Origin: Pseudocercospora fijiensis CIRAD86
Taxonomy: Eukaryota > Ascomycota > Dothideomycetes > Mycosphaerellales > Mycosphaerellaceae
Length of the DNA: 64,000 nucleotides
Assembly: GCF_000340215.1 (NCBI RefSeq)
Contig: NW_006921545.1
Location: forward strand, 587,522-651,521
Direction of reading: 5' to 3'
Below, piece by piece: positions 21,753 to 31,547 of the stretch (position 1 is its first letter; each line of letters starts with the position of its first letter). The position numbers and the translations under genes are program-made. Under the pieces are notes generated by a model. The model saw nothing but the letters and a program-made list of their open reading frames with translations. It did no database searches and was not told where the DNA came from.

Positions 21753-24710
21753 TTACCTTATACGTAAACGCTTCGTCTCCTTAAAGCTACTCTAAGCCTA
21801 TATACGTTTCCGCTTCTCGACCTAGTATCGCCTTCTACCTCCGCCCTCCTCCTCTTTATTATCGCTAATTAGGGTTTCGCTTAGACTAAATTTCGTATTC
21901 TCTTCGCGCTCCTAGGTTTCTTCGATCTTAAGGTTTTCTAATTCCTCGATTAACTCCTTTAGTATAATCTTTAGTAACCTACCTTAGCGATTCTAGTAGA
22001 GGAGATAGTATCGGAATACTATAATAGATTCGAAGGTAGTAGGCGAGTATATTCGATTAAAGCGGCCCTAGTAACGAGCGATACTAAAAGACCTCTTATA
22101 GCCTATACCTACGCTCGGGATAGCGAGGACGTCGCGAGCGACCGACGCTATCGTTAGAAACTTAGGCTCTAACCGCTACTATATAGCGAGAATATCGTCT
22201 CCGAATTTATCTAGAAGACCGGTAAGATCTAGAGATTATTAGCCCTCTTTCCGAGCCTACGGGTTTATACTTACTCGCGTACCGATAGAGATCGAGCTCT
22301 TCTTTATTTACTTTAGTAGTTGCTTCCTCTTCTACCTCTACTTCCTACCTACGAAATAGGTATAATATCGGAGCCTTCTAAACCTTCTTTTTCTTTATAG
22401 GAGCTGCATTTAGACTAGTTTCTTTCCGACGCTCGTAGAATATCTTTTCTAGAACAGTCTAGTAATACTTCGGCTATACCTCGTCCGCCTTCTATTCCGG
22501 CCTCTACTAGTATATATCCTTTTCTACCGGGTTAAGTAAGTACGTAACGCTATAGATATCCCCGAACGACTTAAAGGTAGTACTATAATATTTATACAAC
22601 TTAGTATAGGAGATGTCTATAGCTTTCGTTATAGCTACTTTCTAGGGAACGCTCTTCTTAGCTAGCTTAGCTACGGTTTCCTCGAGCTCGTTAAAGAGCT
22701 AGTTATAGTACGTAAAGATAAGGTAGATCGTCGGTCCTCGGGTTCTTCTAATCGTAGTAGTAACCTTCGCGTAATGCTTACTAATATCGACGAGATACTC
22801 TACTTAGCGCTATTCGGCGGCGGTAAGGCCGAGCTACTTAATACCCTCGGAACTCTAATAGATCTCGAGAGCGGTACGTAAAGTATATCCCCTCGTAACT
22901 ATATAGAAAGTCGAATCGAACCGGGTCTTAACGTCTTAGATAAAACGGAGGAGGCGCTAAGGAGGCCGCTTTTACTATCGCTTATTCTATACGATATTCT
23001 AGGTATCGGTTTTAAGGCGCTCGATTAGGTTCTTTTAAATAGCCTCGAATCGGTTATGTCTCTATAAGCTCGAGTTCGTATATATTACTAGACGACGAAG
23101 CTAGAGAAAAAGAGTTAGAACTATACTAGGTTGCTAGCTATAGGTGCCGGCTACAGACAAAAGTTATACCTTATACAAAACGAGAGCGAGGCTCTCTACC
23201 TTATCCCGTCTTATTACTATAATAAGTTTCTCGACTTTCGACTTTGCTTTATCCTTATCTAGGATCTTCTATTAGTCGTCGTTTAATAGTGCAATTTTAA
23301 GCGTCTTAAAAAGGGCTCGGATCGCGATTTAAACTATATAAGCGAGGTAGGGAAACTTCTATAGGGATGTAACTAGCAACGACGTCGGCTCCGATTTAAT
23401 AGGGCTAGGGCTGTTAATAGGCTCTTCTTTATCGTTATTATCGTACGTATTATCGTACGTATCCGGAATCGTAGCGAGCTTAATATTCGGAAGATTAAGC
23501 TAGACTATAGACCTTATAATCTCCTCTACGTACTCGACCCTATCGATACAATTAGTAATTTTAAAGACATATACGAGTGAATTATATATACAACGCCTTA
23601 TATAATATTCGATTATTACTAGCGTTATCCGTAGTAATCGAGATTAGTTTCGTTGTTACGCTAACCCTATCTATTACCGTATAGACAAGCTTCGCTATAT
23701 CCTTACTAGTATAGGAACCTAGAATTTTAGGGAATCCGATTATAAGTTCCTAGAGTTTCTAATCCGAATTAATAAAGTATAGTATAATCGAGAGAAAGGA
23801 GGCTCTTATAGTCCGGCTTAACTAGCTATCGATAGTAATAGCTACTCGGCGAGTATTACGGAGGATCTCCCGAATATCGTCTAACGTAGCCTCTTTGTTC
23901 TTTTCGAATATAATACGCTAGGTTGTCGCGCCGAGAAATAGGGGAGGGTAGTTTATAAGATATAGGTATATCTTCTATATAGACTCCCTTTCGTAGAAGT
24001 CTTCCGGAAGACCGTTTATAGCTAGCATTTCGTTTGCTAGTTGCTTAAAGTCTTCGGGGGAGAAATCGGTAGCCTTTAATCCTAGAGCTTCCTTAAGCGT
24101 AGCCTATAATAATTAGCTAGACCTCTACGGTTGATTTAAGTAGCCGGAATCTATAGCCGGAATCTGTAGCCGGCAGCTATAGCCGGCAGCTATAGCCGGC
24201 AGCTATAGCCGGCAGCTATAGCCGGCATTTTAGAAGACGTACCTCTTTCTAGAACGCTATATCTATATTAACTCTCCTCTCTCCTTAAGATTCCCGATAC
24301 CGTTTAGAATAGAGATAGTTCGTAGGCGATAAGTTCCTATCCCCTAGTTTCGGGTGTTTTAAGATTAAACCGTAGAAGTTATAGACAATTACTAGTTAAT
24401 CTTTAAGTCGAGAAGTCGTATAACGGTATAATACCCCCTCTATAAAGAACTTCTAGAATATATCTGTTCGCTCCTTACTCCCCTATCGTATCGAGTACTT
24501 CCGGAGTTTACACTCCTTTAAGCGTAAGTATAATGGGAACTATATCTTATAGACCTATTAATTGAACTGCTCTATATACTCGGGTTTCTAAAGATACGCC
24601 TAGCTAGCCTTTTCGAAGATTTCCGGGTTAATACTCGATATTCTTATATCTCCGAACAACCTTCTACTTAGACACCGTAAAGGTAAGGACTAGGTAGTAG
24701 TACTCTATAA
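21753..24710 (-). pseudogene. hAT-superfamily transposase, RIP-degraded
   Basis: Minus-strand gene ending with TAA at 21753-21755; the N-terminal limit is approximate. The N-terminal part reads LRLKECKLRKYSIR near 24500. After an intron (about 24126-24238, GTACGT donor) the catalytic core has RVAITIDS (first Asp) near 23850, SFLSIILYFINSD, KILGSYT, then ITTDNASNN (second Asp) near 23610. Near 22600 it has KAIDISYTKLYKYYS. The C-terminal dimerisation region near 22150-22000 reads IASVARDVLAIPSVG, RSFSIARY and RFNRIYSP, typical of hAT. A charged tail closes it. It would excise and reinsert the element with 8-bp duplications. Stops at Gln/Trp and at least one apparent frame change near 23570. 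Confidence 0.88.
24142..24226. repeat. Seven 13-bp units in a transposase intron
   Basis: AGCCGG starts recur every 13 bp at 24142, 24155, 24168, 24181, 24194, 24207 and 24220. The best unit is AGCCGGCAGCTAT. The array lies inside the predicted transposase intron. Confidence 0.9.
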
Positions 24711-25169
24711 TAAATTCCTACTACTAGGATTCGGAGAGGATAAATCTAGCCCTAATCGTCGTCTAGGACTCGATAGGCTCGAAGGTAAGTATACGACCTC
24801 CTCTCGACGTTGTCGCAATCTCGCTCGTATACTAGACTGTTTCGACTGTCGTCTCGTTGTTACCCTTCCTAGTATAGCGCCTAGTATATATATAATGTCG
24901 GTCGGTATGTTTTAAGGTTTCGTACGGTAAGGTAAGGACTTAGGAGTAGTAGATATATACTAGTAGCTATAGGGAAATACCCTTTCTTTTATAGTATCGT
25001 ATCGTTAGGAATAGCTAGGTAGTAAATAGCTAGCTACCTTTTTTTTTGTTTCCTAGCTACCTAACTACTAGATTTTTTTTTCCTAGCTATCCTAGCTAGC
25101 CTAACTACTAGAATTTCTTTCCTAGCTACCCTAACTACCTAAATTTTGCCTTCTATACGGCGGCTCTCT
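24711..25169. other. Upstream region of the transposase gene
   Basis: Short repeats of CCTAGCTA/CTAACTAC type at 25010-25140 with poly-T runs. No gene recognised. Probably promoter and 5' region on the minus strand. Confidence 0.35.
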
Positions 25170-26520
25170 CCTACTAACGGAACCGAGCTACTATACCTAA
25201 CGAATCTAAGCTCGTTTTTAGTCTCAATCTATCCTCTTTTAGTATAAGACACTCGATAAGCAAATACTTAGGCCGAGTCTAACTACGAAACCTAAGACTA
25301 ACTAATAGCTCTATTAACTAATCCTAATCCTCGAACTCCTTCCGCTTCTTAGTAAAGACCTTAAAGAGCGCTCGAGCTTCTTCGGGTACCTACGGAGTAG
25401 TCGAGATAAAGCCGTATCGCTAAAATAGGTAATCCTTCGGAGGCTTATATAGAGATTTAGAGAATTCTAACGCTAACCTATCCTACTAGTAGCTTAGATT
25501 CCGGATATAAGCCCTCTCTGCCTTAGTAAAGATTTCATATAGTAGTAGCACTCTGCCTTCGAGAAACGCTTTCTATTTAACTGTTAGTATCTACCGGCTA
25601 CGAACGCCGACTATATATACCGAGCATAGAATAATTACCTGTACCCCTTCCTCCTATAGTAACACTTCTGCCGTCTCTAGATACCTAGCCCCGATCGTAT
25701 TAATCGCAAGCTACTTTGCCTTTATAGACGTAAAGGCTTCGCTCTAATACTAATAAAGAAACTTCTACTCTATATCGAGGATATAAAGACGACTAGTCTC
25801 GATTCCAATCCTTGCTAGCTTTTCGTAGTAGCTTTAACTATGATTTTCTAGATTAATAGGACCTATGCCTTAGCCCTTTACTAGTATCTCGTCTCTTTGA
25901 CTATACTCGATCTACTCCTAGCGCTTATCGTCTATAGCGTTAGGCCCTAAGACTGTACCTATTACTAGATCGACGTATAGTATCTCCTCGCTTTTTTTAG
26001 TTCCTTTATTCGTAGTATTAAGCTCTATCGCGGCATCCTAAACTCTAGTATTATTGTTCTCGGCTATCTAAACATCTCCGTTACTATCGGTCGTATCGAT
26101 AGAGGTAGCGGCTATAGGTCTAAATACTATTAGTTAACGTATTAAAGAAAAATATACCGGCTATAGCTGCTAGCTACGGCCGCTAGCTAGATTAACTTAC
26201 GCTACTAGAACTTTACGCTCGAAAACTAGCCGCAATTCTTTCCTCCTCTTAGCCTTCTCTTAGGTTGTCTTCTTATTCTAACCTTCACTTTTTTCTATAG
26301 GCGCTAGCTATCGATAGAATGCCTTATTCCGCGCCTTTCTTCTCTTATCCTTAGCTCTTTTATCCTTATCTATCTTCTCCTTTCTCTCGCGGTCTCGTAC
26401 GGAATTCTTCTTTATAGAGTACTCCTCTTTAGTCTTGCGCTTTTTAGTTAGACGCTTAGGTAAAACAAACTCGCGGTCTTTAGTTCTATCTTCTATTTAG
26501 CGCGCGGCGCGCTTCTCTCT
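25170..26520 (-). pseudogene. Unidentified cargo gene of the hAT element
   Basis: Minus-strand frame, open except for Gln/Trp-like stops. It starts with a strongly basic, coiled-coil-like part (KKRKTKEEYSIKKNSVRDR near 26400). Then come DLVIGTVLGPNAIDDKR near 25980 and SRLYILDIE near 25790, a probable intron near 25570-25640 (GTAATT donor, ACTAAC before AG, GCCGG motif inside), and LALEFSKSLYKPPKDYLF near 25460. I recognise no domain. Basic and charged character would suit a DNA- or chromatin-binding partner, but that is only a guess. It is transcribed in the same direction as the transposase and both H3-like genes. Confidence 0.5.
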
Positions 26521-26662
26521 TACTATTATAAGGGAAAGGGGCGGGGGCGTAGCGTATAGTAGTTGTTATCGGTATAGGTATAGAGGAAGAAGTTGAAAGT
26601 ATAAGAATATCGCGAAGCCTTAATTGTTGCCGCCTACGTAACGTTATATAGGTAAGCTTTCG

Positions 26663-26961
26663 CAACTACGGCAACTACGCCCCGGCAATAGTAACTACGC
26701 CCTAGCAACGGCAACTACGCCCTAGCAACGGTAATAAAGCGTAGTAAATACAACCTAGTAACTATTATAGCCGGCAATCGTAGCCAGTAGTCGAATAAGA
26801 GTGTCCTTATAGCAAAACTACGCCCTAGCAACGGCAACTACGCCCTAGCAACGGCAACTACGCCCTAGTAACGGTAAAAGAGCGTAGTAAATGTAACAGA
26901 GTTACTATTATAGCCGGCAATCGTAGCCGGCAGTCGAATAAGAGTGTCCTTATAGTAAAAC
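26663..26961. repeat. Right subterminal repeat array of the hAT element
   Basis: Two tandem units with a 143-bp period (matched positions 26731/26874 and 26801/26944). Each holds 20-bp subunits CAACTACGCCCTAGCAACGG, a GCGTAGTAAAT stretch, a TAGCCGGCAATCGTAGCC motif and GTGTCCTTATAG. Such subterminal repeats are typical transposase-binding regions in hAT elements. Confidence 0.88.
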
Positions 26962-27076
26962 CAATACAGTCTCCAGTTCAAACTAGGAATCTATATAGTT
27001 CGAAAAAACCAAACCAGAACTAGGGAGCTAGTTCGCCGCTAAGAAACCAAACTATATACGTTTAGTAGTTCGGGAA

Positions 27077-27096
27077 CCGAACTACTACGGGGTCTA
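27077..27096 (-). repeat. hAT right terminal inverted repeat
   Basis: Reverse complement is TAGACCCCGTAGTAGTTCGG, identical to 17231-17250. Confidence 0.93.
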
Positions 27097-27104
27097 CTTA
27101 GCGC
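27097..27104. repeat. hAT target-site duplication, right
   Basis: CTTAGCGC, exact partner of 17223-17230. Confidence 0.92.
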
Positions 27105-27245
27105 TCCACGTTCGAATTTAGCATATCGTTAATATAATACTATATCTTAGCTAAATTAAGATTAAGCCTAATAAATTGTAATTACTCTAGAGTAGGTATA
27201 CTAGCTAAGCGTAGTATATTATCGGCTATTACGTATACGAACTAC

Positions 27246-27429
27246 TATACTGCGATTAAGCGAGATAGCGGACGGGGGTAATCCCCGTAAACAGTAGCTA
27301 GCTTAAAAGCGTTAGACGTGAGCTTTTTAAAGGTACGGATAATTCCTTTAGGCAGTACGCTAGCTTTAACTAGTTAGATCCCGTTTTTAGGGATCACCGC
27401 CGTCCGCTATCTCGCTTAATCGTAGTATA
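27246..27429. mobile_element. 184-bp TIR element (MITE), second family
   Basis: Ends are inverted repeats of about 35-38 bp sharing CGATTAAGCGAGATAGCGG and differing at a few positions. The ends lie at TA dinucleotides, which would fit a Tc1/mariner-pogo relative. No coding capacity. It sits within the degenerate repeats right of the hAT element. Confidence 0.75.
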
Positions 27430-30400
27430 CGTTTATTTGCCTTACCGCTCTACTATCGAGCCCTCGTAGTACTAATATATATCGATTAAAAGCTAGATTA
27501 ACTTATTAAGATAAAGACTAATAACGTACTCGCTTAAACATTTTATTAAGTATTGTATAGTATAGTATTAACTATTATATATACGAACTACTACCTTTGC
27601 CTATAGATACCTTAACCTAGTTAAGCTTAAATATAGTATAGTAGATCGCTAATACATCTAAGCTCTACGACAAGAAAACGCGGCAAATTATAATTACTCT
27701 AGAGTATTAGGCCGGCTAGCTAACTAAAATCTTATTAATATCGATAAATAGACGGTAATACTCCTATACTACTATTTAACCTTCGAGTCCTCGTAGTACT
27801 ATCTAATATCGAACGATTCTCGGAATACTATAGTCGATAACTAATATATAATATAATTAGTAGTATTATTATTATCGCGAACGAATTTAGTAAATTCGAA
27901 GTTAGTAAGGCGTTACGTAATAAGGTAGGCTTGTTTAGTAGATATAAAGGGACTACGGATTATAGTTAGTAAGATAAATTAATAAAGCAATCGGCGGTTA
28001 TATAGAGAGTAAAAAGGTAGCCCGATTAATAGTATAGTAGTAAAAGGTCCTAGGGAAATGCTAGCAATTAGAGTATTAGGAAGCTTAAATATAGTATTCC
28101 CTAATCCTAAAGATCGTACGAATTCCTTAAGCCCGAGTAGCGAACTAAAGGGACTCTAGGACGCGGAGCGCTAAGCCTTTTATATTATAGGGTATATAAA
28201 TATAAATAGATTCGTACTATATTATCTTAACAAACAAGGTATAATTACCTATACTAGGCTTATCTTAGGTCGAATAGGATCCTAAACGATAAATATCCTC
28301 TATAATATCTATCTAACTTTTTTTAGGGTTTATTTTACTTTTATATAGATAGTAATAGGTTCGAGATACGCGTAGGGAGTCTTTTAGTTTTTTATACGCT
28401 AGATTTAGCTAGATTAGATTTTTCGTTAACGCGGTACTATAGGGCTAGATATAGTTAGATACGAGGGAGAGATAGGAGATAGTAACGAGATTAAATTTAT
28501 AAAGGAGAAAGATAAATAATATACCGGAATATAAAATCTATAGCTAGGAACGTATTGCTACCGCTAAAGCGCTAAAGCGAAATAAGTATTAAGTACTACT
28601 ATAGATAGGAATTCGTACTAATTACCGCAATCCGTATTAATTAGTATAAAGTTTAGACTCTTTATAATCTTCTTATTAAAAAGATAGTATCTACTACGGT
28701 ATTTACCTTTATAGGGAGATTTTCGTTACCTTAGCGGACGGAGGTTATAGTACTATTGTCCTAGTAAGAGTCTACTTAGCTATAAAGGTACCTAAAGGCC
28801 GCCGATTTAGGAGAGTAATTAATATTAGAGTTCCCGGAAGAGATAAAGGCGGGGATTAGAAAAGGAGCGGCTATTCTAAATTAAACTAGAAGGGGAAATA
28901 GGGCAAGTAATAAACCTTTAGAGATCGTAGGTAGTAGAATAAGTATTTAAAAGTAACGCTAATCCTACTATTAGCTACGTAAGGAGGTAACGGGATAGAG
29001 ATTAGGAATAAAGGTAAGGGGGTAATCCACTTCTAAGGCTATAGATTAGGATAGGAAGATAGGATAAGAAGAAGAATAAGAGTAGCTATTCTAGTAAGCT
29101 AGTAGGTTAGAAGTAGTAAGTAGTAAAGAAAAAGCTTTAGAGAACGTAAGCGATAGAATAGGTATTATATTATTAGGCTCGAGAACGAGGTTAAAGCTAA
29201 TCTAATTAATAGCTATAAAGAGAGATAGCGAGATTAAGATTAGGGAGAAATAAAGGAAGTAAATAGTAAGGAGTATAATTAACGTCGGAGTTAACGGAGA
29301 AGATAATAATAAGTTTATTCTAAGCTTAACGAGAGAGGGAGAGGTAGTAGGTAAGGAGGCTTTCGAAAACGTAGTCTATACGCTAGGTATTAAACGTATT
29401 CTATCTAGGATCTAGGCTAAGCTAGTTATTAGCTACGTACGGTTTAGAGTAATACCGAAATCGAGCTTAGAAAGGAACGAAGGAAGTAAAGAGTAAAGAG
29501 AGTAATTATAGAGAAGTTATAGGTAAGGAGTATATAAAGAATAGAGTCTCTTCTAAGCTTAAGGGTTAGATATAGTAGATACTATAGCCGTTAAGATAAG
29601 TATTAAATAATTTAGGACTAGGGCTAATCTAGTCTCGGTCTTCGGAAGAAATTAAAATACGATATTTCCTCTATTAAGTAATAGAGTTAAAGAATAGACT
29701 AGAAGAAGAGGGTTAGGGTTATTCTAAGATAGAAGTTTAGATATAGTAAGAAAGAAAACTTTATAAAACGTAGCGATAGATAGGGACTAAATAACTCGAT
29801 TTAAGACTACGGCTAGCCGCTAGTCTAGTTAAGTCTCGGAATTTTACCTTTTTATTGTCTTCGGGACTAAGGCTAAGGCTAATATAGTCTTAGTCTTCTT
29901 AGAAAGGTAGAATATATTCTAACTATTTCTCTAATAAACTAAGAGCCGACCGCCTTAGTCTAGCTTATAATCCTTACCGATTATTCCTCCTACGGCTCTC
30001 TCCTCTACTAAATTATATCCTTTATATAGCTAACTTCTCCTTTCTTACTACTTAGGGTTACTTTTTCGGTCGGCTCTATTAATTACTAGATACTAAATAC
30101 TAGCCTCTACTAACGAATACTAAGTCTAAACTATACTCTATATATAGTAGTACTATCTCTATCTCTATCTCTCTACGAGTTTCTCTTCTAGTTATCCTTA
30201 TCTTTCCTTAGATATACGGTATATAGCTAGGGTAGCTTGTCCTCTCCGCTACGCCTATTAACTAGTAACTTCTAGATACCTACCTCTATTCTATCCTACT
30301 CGCCCCTACTCCTCGGACGCTAGCCTCTACTCCGCGATAGAAGGTTACGCCTTCTTCCCGAATTTTTTATTCTAGGGTCGAAAGTAATATAGGGCTCGTA

Positions 30401-30529
30401 ACTGCTACTTATACTAGTTATTAATAATATTTAGGATAGAGATTTAGGAGTCTTTTATAGGCTTAGTAATCTCGAAATATCTAAGGTTCCGATATCTAAA
30501 AGTGCCTACTAGTAAGTATATTTAGAGAT
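27430..30529. other. RIP-degraded repeat-derived sequence, no gene identified
   Basis: 27430-27850 holds another diverged copy of the repeats seen at 16850-17160. From about 28730 to 29900 a plus-strand frame is open apart from Gln/Trp-like stops, with runs such as KALENVSDRIGIILLGSR near 29130 and AFENVVYTLGIKRIL near 29370 that may be internal repeats. No known domain. 29900-30520 is pyrimidine-rich and without recognisable content. Probably an old transposon. Confidence 0.35.
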
Positions 30530-30838
30530 CGATAGAGGATAGAGATATATACCTATAGAGGATAGAAACTAATACTACTACTACTACTACTAGTAGTAAT
30601 AGTATAGGCAACCGAGGGTAATATAACCTATAACAATATAGGTAGCTATATTTAGTAAGATAGGATAATAAACAAGTCGCTTAGGCTAGTAACTAGAGCC
30701 CTATAATATTAGCACTATAGAAGTGTAATATAAATAGTATGCTATACGAGGTTAATACTCTATCTACTATATAGAAGGAGGCCTCTTTTGTAGGCTTAAA
30801 CCCTAGCCTATATATATAGGGCCGGTTACTAGCTAATA
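30530..30838 (-). repeat. Solo or partial Gypsy LTR
   Basis: Closely similar to the LTRs at 51052-51368 (same orientation) and 58729-59046 (inverted), including the RNA-level region CTACTACTAGTAGTAATAG and AACCGAGGGTAATATAACC. The right end at 30838 matches precisely; the left end diverges. No gag or pol of that family is attached. Confidence 0.75.
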
Positions 30839-30956
30839 TCCCTCCCTTTCTTTATATCTAACTAGACATATCTTATAATACGCGCTTAAAACAAACAAAC
30901 AGTTATGTATTATACGTTACCTTAGCGTTCTTAGCTAAGGCTATTTTTAGAAACTC

Positions 30957-30987
30957 CGTAATAATACCCCCGGGTTAGTATTATTCC
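30957..30987. repeat. GGG/CCC-core palindrome, copy 1
   Basis: CGTAATAATACCCCCGGG followed by the complementary arm. One of seven similar hairpin-forming sites in the window. Confidence 0.7.
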
Positions 30988-31153
30988 TAGATTCTATTAA
31001 TGTACAAAAATAATTTCCTAAGCAACTAATCTACTACGCTAACTTACTATTGCTTTAATGTACTATAATCCTTACTAGCAATAACCTTATTAGCTAGTCG
31101 GTTCTCTAGATCTCCTATATAGGAGTTAAAGCTATTAGTACTAAAGTACTAGT

Positions 31154-31161
31154 CCTCGTAG
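31154..31161. repeat. MITE target-site duplication, left
   Basis: CCTCGTAG, repeated at 31540-31547. Confidence 0.9.
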
Positions 31162-31539
31162 TAGACCCCGTAGTAGTCCGGGTTAGTTTAGTTTGGTTTG
31201 CTAAGCCGAAATTCTAGTTTAGTTTAGTTTGCTAAGAAACTAGTATACGGACCGGTTTGCCGGCTACGTACCGGCTATAGATAAAACCCCGACCTAAAAC
31301 ACGCCGGAATACGTCTAAACAGCCTAGAACATAGATGCAACTATATAGCGTATATAATAAAGGGGCCCCGGACCCGATACGAGGTCGTCGTATATTGTAG
31401 TAGTTTAGTCGGATTCTCTCGGAAACCGGCTTAGACAAGCGGGGCAAAAAACCAAACTAGAACTAAACCGGAGGGATACCGCTAAGAAACTAAACTATAT
31501 ACGTTCTATAGTCCGTAAACCGAACTACTACCGGGTCTA
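31162..31539 (+). mobile_element. hAT-derived MITE, 378 bp
   Basis: Starts TAGACCCCGTAGTAGTCCGG and ends with its near-perfect inverse, flanked by the 8-bp duplication CCTCGTAG. Terminal repeats and the internal GCCGGCTACGTACCGGCTAT motif (31258-31278) match the 9.87-kb hAT element, so that element's transposase probably mobilised it. A short open frame inside is incidental. Confidence 0.92.
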
Positions 31540-31547
31540 CCTCGTAG
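31540..31547. repeat. MITE target-site duplication, right
   Basis: CCTCGTAG, partner of 31154-31161. Confidence 0.9.

Larger units (their letters stand above)
17231..27096. mobile_element. Complete 9.87-kb hAT-superfamily element with histone H3-like cargo
   Basis: Bounded by 20-bp perfect terminal inverted repeats and an 8-bp target duplication. The transposase on the minus strand (21753-24710) carries hAT motifs. Also inside are two different histone H3-like genes, a small plus-strand frame, a region with a 361-bp tandem duplication, an unidentified minus-strand gene (25170-26520), and a GCCGG-containing motif at more than a dozen places including introns. All frames carry RIP stops, so it is dead. 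The length is two to three times the usual 2.5-5 kb of hAT elements. Two complete 378-383 bp MITEs (31162, 53158) share its ends and subterminal motifs. Confidence 0.92.

Noticed and set aside
24142..24226. CRISPR-like regular array
   Set aside because: Units are 13 bp without spacers, in a fungal transposon intron; this is a tandem repeat.
17231..27096. Starship-type giant element
   Set aside because: There is a hAT transposase with inverted ends and an 8-bp duplication, and no tyrosine recombinase captain was seen.
31232..31447. 71-codon minus-strand frame
   Set aside because: Lies wholly within the 378-bp MITE and is not kept in the other copies.
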